From: Stercorarius parasiticus
Taxonomy: Eukaryota > Chordata > Aves > Charadriiformes > Stercorariidae
Assembly: GCA_013396915.1 (NCBI GenBank)
Contig: VWZL01001970.1
Location: 279,070-343,069, forward strand
DNA: 64,000 nucleotides
Direction of reading: 5' to 3'
Position 1 is the stretch's first letter; each line of letters starts with the position of its first letter. Below the pieces are notes generated by a model. The model ran no database searches. It was given only the letters and a program-made list of their open reading frames with translations, and was not told where the DNA came from. Below, one piece after another: positions 23,552-36,740 of the stretch. The translations under genes were made by a program, and so were the position numbers.

Positions 23552-26063
23552 AATTCAAGTAAATGTTGCCTGCTACACAAGATAAAAAATTGGTCTGCTG
23601 CAGTAAGTAAGGAAATAGTGAATTCACCTTCTTGGTCTCCAGATCAGTGCTCTAGCCAGAAAGCTGTGCTGCTTCTCTCTGCTTACTTCAAATAAAATTC
23701 ATTCTCTGATCATTCCACAACCCCTAGAAATGAAAAAGAGGATCTTACTGAAATAGCGTGGGAAATATTCTTTTAATTTACTCCCTTTTCAGTAACTGCT
23801 TTAAGAGGTGTTTGTAGGCCTGGTTCTGTACAGAAGGGAATATCAAAGGCACTTGCAAAGCAATGTTACTATGATGCTAACTCTGCATCTTTAACCCTTC
23901 AAATTATAAAAAAGACTGGTAGTCACCAATAAACACCAGAGATATGCCTTGTTTTCTTTCTCCATGGTCAGTAATCTGTAATAAATTCAAAGAGATGACA
24001 CACTGCTTCCATGGAAAAGAAACAAAAGGTAAGACTGAAGTAGTTACTTAAATAATTTCTGTCTGGACAGAACACACTCTAATTTGATTTCTATGCTGAA
24101 AAAAAAATATCTAAATTACCCTTTCTTATTCAAAAAAAATAGAAAAAAATAATTAGGGGTTTCTAGCAGACACAGCAGCAGCAAAACTGATAGAATATTC
24201 TTGCCGCTTCTAAGAAATAGGAACATTTTATTATTTTGAAGTAGCTGGCCTGAGCTGGCAGTTGAACTCAATTACAATTCCATCAGGTGCCAGCTGATAC
24301 ATTCAATAGTGTTTGAGAGAAGATGAAATACAGTAGTCCATGTAAATCATAACAGAAAGTTTTCTCACTAAGCTGATTACTTACCTAATAATAGATCTCA
24401 CATTCCAGATAAAGAAAATTTAAAACATTCATTAAAGCTAAAGGATAAAATCAACTTAGAAAAATAATTTAAAAACACTTTTGTCTTAAAAACACACTCT
24501 TACAGAACTTAAAGCAGACAAACATATAACATGGTATTATTCTTCTTGAAAAGTTCATAAACAATTAAAAAGATGATATCTTGGTTAATGCAATGTCCAC
24601 ACTGTTTTCTGTGTCCATCTGCAAGAGACATATTTTCTCCACACTATTTAGCATATTCTCGGGGGAGACAATAATAAGGTTGTTTGAGGATTTCTCTAAA
24701 GGTTGCACAGTGCACTACATATATAGCATTTACTTAGGATTATCAAATGCAGCTGCATTGGAAATTAGGAACGTATTAAACTTACACAGAAGTGAAGCAG
24801 TAGACTCAGTCCTTCAGGGTGGTTGGTGCCTCCTTTTGCTTAATGCCAGTTAGGCCCCAACCCACTGAGAAAAGCACTACAGATTAGTATTTTCTGCCAG
24901 ACCACACTTTAAAGTAACATTCTTAATTGTAGTGGCATGCCACTTGAGGGAAAAAAATAATTCTAATCTCAGAAAAATCAGAAGAAGGACTTTGAATTCT
25001 GCCCTACTAAATAAGAGGGTTGTCTTAGAAATTAAGGTAATGTTTTAAGCACATAAATAAGCTTTTTCTCTACATTATTTTCTAGAATGCTCTGCTGTCC
25101 ATCTGAGTCATTTTGCTTCCCAGGGCTTCAACTTCTTTCCTTCAGATACTACTCCAGTGCCAAAAAAATCTTTCGTCCTCCTGATAATCAGACTCTATTT
25201 TCTGCATCTTAGCCCAAGATATCATCAAAATTTTGTTTCACCTTCACAGGTTCATCTTCTCCTTTGACCTTAAAGACGTCAAATGCTATAAATCAATTGT
25301 GTTCTTGCCATTATGACAAGCAAGCCCTACTTACCCTTCTTGTGGCTCCAAGTCTTGAATTTTTCAGTTCACTAATGCTCTTACCTCTCCACAAATACTC
25401 TTAGCTCTCTACAAAGATATACATTTCTGGAAGAAGGGGACTTGGCTTCATAATCAGTGCAGGTAAAAAGTATCCTCCAAAAGTGAGTGGTTCTCTAATC
25501 TGGTTTCTGCAATTACTGAAGTTTGGAGTGGACATTCACTAGAAATGAGCACAACCTGTGTTCTGCTGTCACACTGGGTACTTTTTGTTTTGTTATCTGA
25601 CAAATGACTGAATGGCCTTAAACTACTTTCGTCATTTTACACACCAGTCATATTGCAATCTTATTGTCCAATTTACTTACATTTCTTTCAAGATTGTTCT
25701 TGGTTTAATTCTCTTTATACCTCACTAGTTCTACTTGAGAATAAGACCCATGCTTTCTTTTTTTTTTTAATATGAACAGAACTTCATATTGTAACTTACT
25801 GTCCCTATTACAGAAATATTCCTGCAAAAATTGTAGTATGGCTTTACCGTACATACATAGCCTTAATACTTAATTTGTGCAATACACTCCCACATCAAGA
25901 CTATTAAAGTGTATTGCTGAAGGCTTAGAATTGTATTTGATCCCTGTGAAATCACCACATAACTCTACAGAACTCAGCACGTTGTTGTTTTTAAAAAATA
26001 GCAAATGATAAAGTCAACACATACTGCAAATAGGACTGCAGACCAGAGAATAAAAGCAAAAAT

Positions 26064-26710
26064 GTAGGTTGAAAGGAACTTTTGGAGGTCTAGTGCAGAC
26101 TGCTCCTCAAGGCAGAGCTAACTTCCAAGGCAGGTTGGGTTGCTTTAGGGCCTTGTCCCGGTGAATTTTAAAAACCTCCATGATGGAGGTCTCTCTCTGA
26201 GCAACCTGTCTCAGTGCTTAACCTCACTGCCTGTGAAAAGCTGCCTCCTTACATCTAATGAGAGTTTCCTTTATTGCCACTTGTCACCTCTGTCCCCTGC
26301 CCTGTTGCTGTGTACATCCCAGGAGAGCCCAGCTCTGGCTCCTCAACTGCTCCTGCAACCAGCTCCCCGCCGTGCCTTCTCTCTCATCTCCCAGAAAAAC
26401 AGATCCTCCAGCACCTCAGTGGCCTCCCACTCAACACTTTGCATTTTCTTAACCTCCTTCTTGTTTTGGAGCACTGCAAACTGGGCACAGCTGTCCCACT
26501 GCACTGGAAAAAAAGAATCCCCTGTCACAAACTGCCAGCTGTGCCCAGGCATTAGGAGGCTTTCCTTGCTGCAAGGGTACACGGCTGCCTCACCTGTAAT
26601 TCACTGCCCACCAGAGCCCCACATCCTTTTCCATGGGGTCATTGGCAGCCAGGACGTAGTGTTGTGCTGGGTAATGTCAAACCAGGTGCAGGACTTCCGC
26701 TAACCTGTCT
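26064..26710 (-). mobile_element. CR1 LINE, diverged, about 0.65 kb
   Basis: Read on the - strand the segment shows CR1 ORF2/3' UTR order. On the + strand the family phrases are 'ccaggtgcaggacttccgct', 'tgtaattcactgcccaccag', 'gtgaaaagctgcctccttac' and 'gaaaggaacttttggaggtc'. It is more diverged than the 14.57-15.83 kb copy and its usual 3' octamer tail is not clear. A + strand open frame of 180 codons across it (26161-26703) is antisense to the element and not a gene. Confidence 0.82.
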
Positions 26711-27642
26711 GCGTGAACAGTATTTATACGGAGTTTTAAGACAGATAGTTCTGTACGAAGAAACTTAAGCCTAAAATTGATGAGACAAGTAGATGAGACA
26801 GGATGAAAAATAACTGTTTGAGAAAGTCAAGCCATTAAAAAAGAGGCAAGTTAAAAGTTTTGAGCAGGATTCAGAGGGAGCATAAAGACAAATGCAAATC
26901 CAGGAGTTTCTGTTCAAGGTGTGGGAGACAGATAATTAAGAGACTCAAATCCAGGAATGGGTGATAGGGATAAATAAAGTAATAGTATTAGAAGGTTACC
27001 TGGCCATCAGGCATAAGAACTGAAGAGTGATTGAAAGAAAATAAGATTATGTACAACCTTAGGCATGCAGCTCACCTCTTCATTCAGTTATTTATTTTTT
27101 CGCTTCTGAGATTCCAATTAGGCAACATCAAAGATACCACAAGCTACTTCAGGTATAAAAAGGTCTTCAAAAGGAAAAGTAGTACTGCGGTCTGCAGGAG
27201 CTACCTGACAAAGAAGAGTTCAATAATCCTCTACTGCACTTGAGCAATGAGGAATGAGAAGTATAACCTTAAAATATAAGTAATGGAAAGAAAGAGGTAT
27301 GTGCCTGAAAGGAAATCTCAAATTCATCATGCTAAGCTTTCAAAGACAAACTTTAAACAAAATGGAGGTTGCTGAAAATACCTATTCATTTTGCTTGTGA
27401 GAAAAACGAATCTCTCTTGCCTTTAGGCAGCAGAGAATTATGTGGTCTTTCGAACTGAAAAAGTGCAAACAGTAGAGGATCAGACTGAATAAATGTTAAG
27501 ATGTTAGTCTCACAGGGCCTTCGGGAATCTACTCAATAACAATATTTTTGAGATGTCTCACACAGGAATGGTGTATTTGTTATAGTTATTTACACCTTGC
27601 AGAGTAAGCTAATGAAAATGAAAGGAAGGGTTTATGCATTAA

Positions 27643-27675
27643 GACACAGAGACAGAGACAGAGACAAAGACAGAG
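27643..27675. repeat. GACAGA microsatellite
   Basis: About five GACAGA-type units with small variants. Simple repeat. Confidence 0.85.
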
Positions 27676-30600
27676 GAAATACCTGCATAAGAACATGTTA
27701 CAGGTATAAACAGACCAGTCATTTTAAGGTAAGCTGAAAAGGAATGAAACAAAAAAACCCTGATAACATTCAACTGGACCATACTATAAAAAAGATTAAT
27801 GTTGTCCACTTAGCTTCTTTCAAGTGTTGAAAAATTAGTCTGGTTAGCAAGGCTCTTTCCCTCAATTTATGCAAAGGCTTGAAATGCAGAATTCATTTAG
27901 TCCTCATAGCAAGAAGAAAACTCCTTATCATAAAAAAAGGCAGAGGCAAGCAATTGGATGGAGAAACAATTCCCTAAATCTGTAAAGGTGGTTCCAGCAC
28001 TACTGTTACAGCTGTTGCTAATAGGACAAGGATGGTATCCAACATCCAAAAGTGAGATTTATGCATCTGAAGAAGGCTTCTTCAGGAAATCCTGGTGTCG
28101 ATCCTACTGCAAAGACCCATGCTTCCTGAATCAAATTCTCTGTGCATTTTATTCAGCCTACAATAGTGATGGTAGCTGTGGAGAAGCCCCTTGGTTGGTA
28201 TGATGGAAAGGTTAATAACAACAGAAACCATCTCCATTGCAAAAGTTCTTTCTGTGCTGTTGAGCAGGAGTGCCAATAAAAAGCTGAGGCCCTTGGCTGA
28301 GGATCTCAACAGATCTCAAGGTTGGGATCCAACAGAGTATGTAAATATACTTTGCCCTGCTGAGCAAAAATTAAGCAGAAGATAGGTATGATTTTCAATA
28401 TCTAGTATATTGCTCATAATATCCTAAAAACAATTTATAAACACTGATTATTGGGTCTAAGCCTGTAATCCTCTTTAGGAATAAGATACCGACTGCATAA
28501 ATATCTTCTTGAGGAAAAAAAATTATCAGCTTCATTATATGCCAAACTGTAAAACTAACTACATCTTGTAAAAAGAAAAAGATAAGGAGGCATAAAGGAG
28601 CTGACTCTAACTGACACCTTTACTACAGTAATCTGGAACAACACTTCAAGAGGAGCAAAAAACAGGCTTAGTCATGCCCTTCTTTTCTTGTATCATATCC
28701 AAAAAAAGGTTTCAATCTCTTTCTTAAATGACATACTTTTACTTCTTTATTGAATTCTTTATTTCATCTCTTTTATCCTTTCCTTTCTGCTTTTTTAAAT
28801 CAATTGTTAAAATTACTCAGCAGAACTGCACATTAGGTGTACACCACTTCCTTTCATTGGCATGAGATATATGAGAGACAGGAGCTTAAAAGGCCAGTCA
28901 CTATGTGCAGTCCATAAGCTAACACTTCCTCCAGACAAAATATGTTCACAGTTATAGCAAGGATGGGGCCAAATTGGACTTAAACTATCCATTTAAAGTT
29001 CTTTGTTTTGACAACTAATCAAAGTCCACCTTTGTTCCAAATATAATGTTCTCTAATGTCAGGTATATTGAGGACTCCAGCAAAATGGAGCAAAGAACTT
29101 GGACATCTAATGTAGCTATAGCTAAAATAAAGACAGAAGTGAATATATAGAGTGGGAAGTAATGAAGAAGTAATGAAAAATTATAAAAAGTCATGAAAAA
29201 AGTATAAAAACATGATGACAAAGAGTGGGGAGTTGGGAAGACAAAAACTCAGCAGGAGCAATGATTGTCCCATCCTAGGCAGCAATGGAGGTTCACACTT
29301 CCACACCTGAGTAGTAACTGTCTGGTGCACGGGGACTCAGCAGGAACCTACATCCAAGTTATCAGGCATTATAATGTTCTGCCTAGGAGCAGGTTAGTCT
29401 TACCCATCTACAGTTTGTATTAGCCAATAAATAACTGCTGTGTCTTCATAAATTCAGCGAATTCCTGCTTGCAAGTCTCCATGGATGGTAAAAGATGTTC
29501 AAATAAAAGTGACAGTAGAGGAAGGGTTACAGAAAGGAAAAGTACGGTTTGATTAAATAGCTATCTATCAGTTTGAATTTAACAACACTGCAGTTTTTCA
29601 AATAAGAAAATGAAGATGGCCTTTCAGATTTCACAAAGGATAAACAACTTTGCTACATTATAAAATCAGTTCATATTTTTACTTCTGAATGAAAGAGTAT
29701 TTTTCAAATAGTCTACCTCATTTTGAAGCTGCTTGTGTGGCAACATCAGGAGATGATAGAGAAGAGCGAAGTGTTTCCCTTTAGGGCTAACACTGTATGT
29801 GGACATTACAAGAATGTCATTACCAAAAGCTTTGGTGTCACAGCAAGATCACCAGCAATCTACAAAGATGGACTAGACAGACTGACTGGCTTAAGACCTT
29901 GTCTACAAATCAATTTATATAGCATTCAGTTTCTAGTTCTCCTTTTCCTGAATACAGTGGTGCCAAAATATCAATGATCCTCAGAAGACAAAAGACAATT
30001 CTATTTTAAAGTTCCTCTGTTTAGTTTACAGATGCCATAAACTTACTTGAATGTTTATTAATATTTTTCAAAAAACATAAACATGAATCTAAAGGTTGTA
30101 GATGTGGAGGGTGTCACATACCAAATCACATTCATTCACGAGCCTTAATTTTAATGGATACATTGAAGTCCTGAACAAAATATTTACAATCCGTCCTTTA
30201 ATAAAACCACTCATCTTTTACCCGGTATGAAATATGAATGCTAAGTATAGAAGCATGCATATTTTTGGATTTCTGAAAAGTTAAGAAAAGTAATACCCTG
30301 TTTTTAAAAGCAAAATTACAGCTATATGTTGCAAATAAGTATGTGCACACAAGTCCCACAATGTGTAACACATCCATTTAAATGAGCCACGTGCACAGGG
30401 ACTTTCTTGAGTTTCGCTCTGCAGGGGACTCACAACACTCATTAAAATATAATAAGCTCCACAATGAATAGAGCAAGTGCTCATTATAATGTAATGAGCA
30501 ATAATTATCACACAATGGTCCTGTGGAGTAAACCCATTGCATTCCAAGAATGTTATACCTTTTCTTCTTAAAAAAAAAATGCATACATGGGAGCTCCTCC

Positions 30601-31083
30601 CGTCTCAATTCAGAACTAGGAAACATATAGGCATGTTGACATGACACAGTACATTTGACCAAACGCACTACCATAATGTAACAACACTGACTTCAGTAAC
30701 ATAGTGGGCATTAATAGCTTCAGGAAATCAGTCCTCACCTGACCTTATGCAGTCTGAAACTGCTCAAGCTCATTAGCCTTCAAGTCACAATGAAAGTCCA
30801 TACAGTCAACGAAGCTCTTGAGAGGCATTTACAAACCTTCTGACTAGGTTGCTGTCTAGGAGGCTACTTTTCAAAGGTGCACACAAAGGAATTTCCCCCT
30901 GGTCATCTTTTCCATTCATCTGACTCATGGCTAAAGGAAGATTATTGAAATAAAGGTGCCCTATTTGTCTTTCCCCACATCCAACCTGTTGCTCCCTCCA
31001 TTTTCGCTGCATTAGATCTGGAACTTGCCAAAACTTTGTATAAAGTGAGACAGGTCTCTAATCTGGCAGAAAATTAACCAGGG

Positions 31084-31113
31084 AAAAAAAAAACAAAAAA
31101 AAAACAAAAAAAA
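31084..31113. repeat. A-rich tract with C interruptions
   Basis: Three A runs of 8-10 bases are separated by single C residues. No retroposed unit could be recognised upstream of it, so calling it a retroposon tail would be unsupported. Confidence 0.8.
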
Positions 31114-33545
31114 CCGAAGCCCTACAAAAAAGCAGCAACTTTTTGTCTGGGTCATCTTGCATAAATCCTCAATAAACTCCTCTATGATCTCATGGGCTCA
31201 CTTCGGTAACCCACATCCATCCACTGACTCCTCCTTAAGAGGTAAAGAGGTCTCTGACATTATGTTTTTCACTTACAGTATAAAACATGGTTGGTATGGT
31301 CACGATGCAGTTGTTTGAGCTGGATCCGAGAAACAGAAAGGCCTCCTACAGGACAATATTCATGTAACAGGATCACTTCCTCTAAATCCTCTAAACCTAA
31401 AGCACCAAATTTACAATTCACAAGCCATGTGCAGTGCCAGGCCGACAGGTTTATGTCCCAGCAGCAAGCTGGAGACTGATCCACAGTACTCTGCCGGCAC
31501 TGGGGACCCACACACAGCCTGCATGCCCATAACGTGCCTGGTAAACACCAGGGAAGGGGTTGCTGCTGCTTGAAGGCACCTCTGGCAGGAGGTCACATCA
31601 TCTGCTCTAGGAACAGTAACCACCTTCCCACTATGCTGCTCCCTGGGACAACCCTGAGGCACCCACTGCATGCTAATGCAATGTGAACCCTACGCCTAGG
31701 ACAGCTGTCCTGAGATTATACAGAATAACAAATAAATCCAGTTTATTTAGGAAACACTAGACCTTGTATGAATCAATTGTATCGTGAATACTTTGCAGTC
31801 TTTACCCAACCTGAAAGAAGCTCAACCAGTCAGAAATGTTGAGCACCACTTGAAAACATATGTTTGCTTGCAGATTGTCTTACCACTTTTCAAAACCACT
31901 TAGAAGGGTTTCCAATGCAAAGCTACATTGGATTTCAAAGCTTTAGCTGTGCATTCATTGAAAATGAATGAGTATAAGAACAAACATTGCATTTCTTCAG
32001 CAGTTTTCTAAAAGAAGTCTTAGATGGCTCACAATTTAAAAAACCCAGAAGAAAAACCCCAACTTAACATACAATGCTAAATGAACTGATTATTTTATAC
32101 CTTCTGCCATGCAAATATAAAAATATTTAAGATCCCTCTAAGCTGAATAGGCAATATAATAACTCTGAGCTCAAATTCCCTAATATGAATGCAAGAATTC
32201 GTGCTTTAATGAACAGCAAATATATAACAAATTTTCTTCATCAGCAAAGTGTGTGGAAATTGCATGTAATAAATGATGTGTAGCTTTTTTTTATGACTCC
32301 AGTAAGAAGGCTTATTATTTATTAGAAAGAACAAAATGTAAAGCATAAAAGAAATAGTGACTGAGGTCTGTAGTCCAAATATAAATTAGTTTCCTTTTTA
32401 TTTTTAAATATTGGCAGTTCCCATGGGCAGTTAATAGCTGCCATGCTACAGTGCTGCTCATATGCCCTAGTTTTATTTCACCTCTTCTGAAAGCCAAGAT
32501 TTTACAGTTAGAAGAGTCAGCAGTTCCCAGGTGCTAATACAATATATCAGTGTTAAAAATACCTTCTTACAGTCAGATCAAATCTTTCACACTACTGAAC
32601 AAAGTAAAGGAGCCACCTCCCTTTTAGCAAATACTTTTTCCTTCAAATATCATAGACACATGTATATGTACTCCAACACCCTCAAAAATAATAGCAACAC
32701 TTTTCCTGTCCTTCCACCATTGCTAAACTATTAAAATTTTTACTAATTATAAGAAGATTCTCTACTGAAGGAGCACTTGAAATAGTACAGGATTCACTGG
32801 GACAGGGTCTCAAACCTTGTTCTGAATATCTCAAATGCTTGCCCTACTACTACAGAGATGGTCTCTGTGTTGCTATATTTTTAAACTATTTATTCTATCA
32901 ATTTGAGTACCATAAACAGCAGAATGCTAAATCCTAGCTAGAAATCCAAGCCTAAGAAATTTCACCCCCTGCCCCAATTCCAAGTGTCAGCTTAAGCCTC
33001 ATTCTAACAAATGCCCTGTACAGAGATGGTGTTTACAAGGAAAAGACAGAACAAAAATATTTCCTCTAGGCAAGGCATAATTATTGATAATGAAAGGCAC
33101 TTCATAGTCTCTTGAACAAAAAGATTTTCATTTGCAGCTCTCTCACCACTCAGTAAGATGTGAATTAAACAAAATTCAAATACAAATGTATAACTTCTGC
33201 GTAACAATATATTACTCATTTGTTTAAGTGGTCTAATCATAGAATATTATTCAAAAGAAATAATTTAATTTAATTATGGAAATGCACATTCCAATCTGTG
33301 AAAATAAGCAGACTTGGGTCAATGAATAGCTCATTGTACTGCTACATGATGTGATCAGTAACTTTTCTATGCTTTTAGCAGTACCAAGCGTCATTCTTCT
33401 TTTAAAAAGCTGATTTCCATTTCCTTTTACCTTCCCAAAGAATATGTGTGTGCATGTGCAACTATATATGCGCCCATAGCTGTGGCTATAAGGGCTTAAT
33501 GGCAATTATTTATGAAACAATACAGTGCGTGATGGAAAAACTGTA

Positions 33546-33720
33546 AGATGTTGCCCAGGTAAGTTGTGGATGCCCCATCATTGAAAATGTTCAAGGTCAG
33601 ACTGGACGGAGCTTTGAGCAACCTAATCTGGTGAAAGATGTCCCTGCCCATGGCAGGGGGGTTGGATTAGATGATCTTTAAAAGTTCCTTCCAACCCAAC
33701 CCATTCTGTGATTATATGAT
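33546..33720 (+). mobile_element. CR1 LINE, 3' end only
   Basis: About 175 bp match the CR1 3' UTR and last codons: 'gttgtggatgccccatcatt', then 'ggagctttgagcaacctaat', 'gatgtccctgcccatggcag' and 'ccattctgtgattatatgat' as the tail. Strong 5' truncation as usual for CR1. Confidence 0.92.
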
Positions 33721-34671
33721 ACACCTGGAAATATCAAAACAAGGAGTCAACCAAATACAGAGTTGGTTGTTTTCAACAGGAATACTGTACAGAAGACATG
33801 ATGGGCAGTATTTAGACCACTTACATTTCGAAATGTACTTCAGTTCAAGTTACTTATGTCACCAGCAGGGAGAGGCGGGTTTCTCCACAGAACATTTCAA
33901 AACAATTCAAGTGCAAGATCCCACCACATCGCATGAAGAACCTGCTGATTTGCAATGCATGGTCCACTGCCCCTGGCTGACAGTGGAACCAGATAAGGAT
34001 GCAGCAGTTCCCAGCTCCACATCCAGCAGACTGTCTTAAGGAAAAGCATGCCCATCCTACTGCCTCACTCCTTCCATCTGCTAAGTCAAGACAACGTGAC
34101 CGATCCCTCTTGTAAAGCACTTTCAGGGTTCACTGTTACAGACTGTGCTGTGCTACGCAGATCAAAAAATCTCACAGGTCGCTACACTCCTATGGTAGAA
34201 ACCCAGGCAATACCTGAGCTAGCATGCGTATTTTTATACAGTACTTCACAAATACCCTTTAAAATTTGTCCATGTAAGCAGTGGATAAACTATGTTGAAA
34301 CGTAGGTAAGGTGGAGTGAGGGTGGAAAAATATGTCCGTGACCTGAATATATTCCCCCTTCTTAAAAGAAGCAAACAGTTTCACAAAGAGTGAGGAGTCA
34401 AGTTTGTAATTGTAAAATAACGCTCTGCCTTTTCCATGATAACAAACGCAGCTTTAACTCTGCTCAGTTTTGAAGTAACTGCAGGAAAATATAAATGGCA
34501 ATTGCCATCACACAAAATCACGATTGTTACAGGCCTCAAGCATCTGTTAAATGTATTTTCAGTATAAAAGAACTGCAGATGTGCAAACACCACCAAGCTG
34601 CTCAGCAGTTACTTAAAGATCTCCATGACTATGTTGTTCTGGTTGTGCTCAATGCAAAAAGACATTATTTT

Positions 34672-34730
34672 AAAAAACACAAACCCAAACCAACAACAAA
34701 AACAACCCCCCCAAAAAAACCAACTCCCAA
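34672..34730. repeat. A/C-rich tract
   Basis: The top strand is almost entirely A and C, including a run of seven C. Similar to the tracts at 3.33, 55.78 and 61.14 kb. Confidence 0.8.
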
Positions 34731-34760
34731 ATAGGAAATTAGGCTTATGCATGAGACTTG

Positions 34761-34825
34761 GGGGATTTGAAGGGAGTGTAGTAACTGTAGGAAGTGTAGC
34801 ATTACCTCATTCCCTTCAAATCCCC
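34761..34825. other. Stem-loop with 15-bp perfect stem
   Basis: GGGGATTTGAAGGGA (34761-34775) and its exact reverse complement TCCCTTCAAATCCCC (34811-34825) flank 35 bases. The stem can extend inward by a G-T wobble and two pairs, and then by GTAA/TTAC after a small internal loop. The size (65 nt) is like a small-RNA precursor hairpin, but no known microRNA is recognised and expression is unknown. Confidence 0.5.
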
Positions 34826-35147
34826 AGCTGGCTTCATTTACATTACTGTTTACTGTCTACCTGCATATTAAGAGCAGTCCAAAAAAGTAATGGTATGTTA
34901 TTTAAAGCATCTCAATATCAGTAGTTTATCTGTCAAAGCCTGTTTTTGGAGGAAAAAAGTCTCATTCGGGCAGTCTTCCTTCTCTCTTATGGGAGACTTC
35001 ATTTTTTTTTGCTCCCCATTCAAAAGCTTCTTAAAAATTCTACTTTAGTTCTTGGACTGAATTTTCAAATTCCATGTAGCTTCATTTGCTGGAAATAGAG
35101 AGCAAAATTGTTTACAATCAAACCCAATTTACAGAGTAATGGAGACA

Positions 35148-35165
35148 CTAACACTTCAGTGTTAG
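35148..35165. repeat. 18-bp inverted repeat
   Basis: CTAACACT and AGTGTTAG are perfect 8-bp arms around TC. Possibly chance. Confidence 0.6.
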
Positions 35166-36674
35166 GCTCTGCAATATTTCTTTAAAACAATATTGTACAA
35201 TATTTGCTCTGTAATTATCATGCAACGTTCATGTCATACATGAAGTTATATTGTGCTTCAGGGACTTCTCTAAGATTGCCCATCAAGTAAGTGGTGAAAT
35301 TAAAGCGCTTCACCCTGATTTATCACTGGGCTATACGCTCTTGAAAATAGAACACCGTCAACCAAGGAAAATAATTTTTTTACTATAATTAATGCTACTG
35401 AAATTTACATGCTGGATTGTATAAACCTTTGTAGGCAATTTTTGGGTTTTCATATTATTTCCTTTTATGACCTTCACATATGCGTCTCCTTCCTCTAGGA
35501 GAAGATGAATGGAATCTCTTCTATGAATAGAATCTCTTTACATTGATTTTTTTTTTTTTGCTATGTATTTCCTCCCCTTCCTGTCATGTCAGTTGCCACC
35601 TTTATTTTGCATTGCCTACAAGCAAACTGTGCCCCAACGTGTTAGGATGACTGATTTAGCTTAAGTCTCTTTGCAGGACAGGTCTGCCACAGCCAACTAG
35701 CTGTTAACTGTCCAAGCAGGAGTTCATGTTCATCTGCATGGAACAGATAACTCAGTGGCATTTAGCTGGTTTGATTCAATCTGATAACACTTATAATTTT
35801 CAGCACTACTTACTTGTATTAACAGAAATGTAGTTCTTAACCAGAGCAGGAGTTTCCGGACATGGAACAAGATTTTCATACCCTTCAAATTTCATTTTTC
35901 AGTCTGAGATATAGGTTGAAGTCTTCCATACAACCACGTTAAGAACTAACAACTCAATTACTCACATTTTGAATGTGTTTATTTCTAGTTGTTGATAAAT
36001 ATCCAGTCCTTATTAAAGCCAGCAATTAAAGTTAAACCAAAGCAGAGACAAAATGATTTTTTAATTTTCTTTTTTATAATCACTTTTAAATACAGATTAT
36101 TCCCTGGAAGGTATTACATAAATGTGGTACACCAGAGGAATGTCACTCCTGGTACAGTAACAACTGTACCTCTCTGGCATGCACACATGCACTCACACAC
36201 ACTTATTTCAGATGTTGAAGACATTTATTCCCAGTCATTATATAACATTGCGTGTGTTCAGCAGATCTATTACCACGAGCTAGCACAACATGCACCAACG
36301 AAGTGGTTGAGTTAGAGTCTCTGCATTGCAGGACAAAAACACTAGACAACAACAACTTTAATGTATGTAGTAAAGAATGCTGCCCTCAAATTAAACTACC
36401 TGGGGAATTAAACAGGTCAAAGTATAAAAACTTCAACTGGCATTTTGTCCTAATAGCAGGGTCAGCACTCCTACCCTGGTGAAGCCTTATAGGATTCTCA
36501 GCACCTACAAGTGGAAGGAATTTAGTTTTGAACCTGATCTGTAAATGGTTCAGTCAGCAACACAGTGCCCCCTAATCCATGCTTATGCACTGGATCTGGT
36601 CCTATTTAAAGGAAAGTGCTGTCTGACACACTATTTCTCCTGTTATTTTTTAGAGGAAGTAGGTAACAGCAAGT

Positions 36675-36740
36675 GGGTTGGTTTGGTGTTTTGTTTTGGT
36701 TGGTTGGTCGGGGTTTTTTTCCGTTTGCTTGTCTGTTTTT
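36675..36740. repeat. G/T-rich low-complexity tract
   Basis: GGTTT and GGTTG units with a T run. It is the complement type of the A/C tracts elsewhere in the window. Confidence 0.75.

Larger units (their letters stand above)
16133..26063. other. Unique AT-rich non-coding DNA, no gene recognised
   Basis: Nearly 10 kb hold no recognisable mobile element or exon. Noted contents are a 15-base A run (17981-17995), a T-rich TTTA tract (19352-19405), an A/C tract (20355-20386), a 19-bp palindrome (22338-22356) and two small tandem duplications (23.15 and 23.50 kb). The part around 16.755-16.87 kb is rich in TAATTA-type sites and may be a conserved element. Confidence 0.65.
26711..33545. other. Unique AT-rich non-coding DNA, no gene recognised
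   Basis: Short open frames on both strands have no recognisable domains. A GACAGA microsatellite lies at 27.64 kb and an A tract at 31.08 kb. The 31.27-31.70 kb part is somewhat richer in G+C, but no exon or repeat family could be named. Confidence 0.65.

Noticed and set aside
26161..26703. 180-codon + strand open frame
   Set aside because: It is antisense to a - strand CR1 and has no protein family resemblance.
31084..31113. Poly-A tail of a processed pseudogene
   Set aside because: No recognisable gene copy precedes it on either strand and no target duplication is seen.
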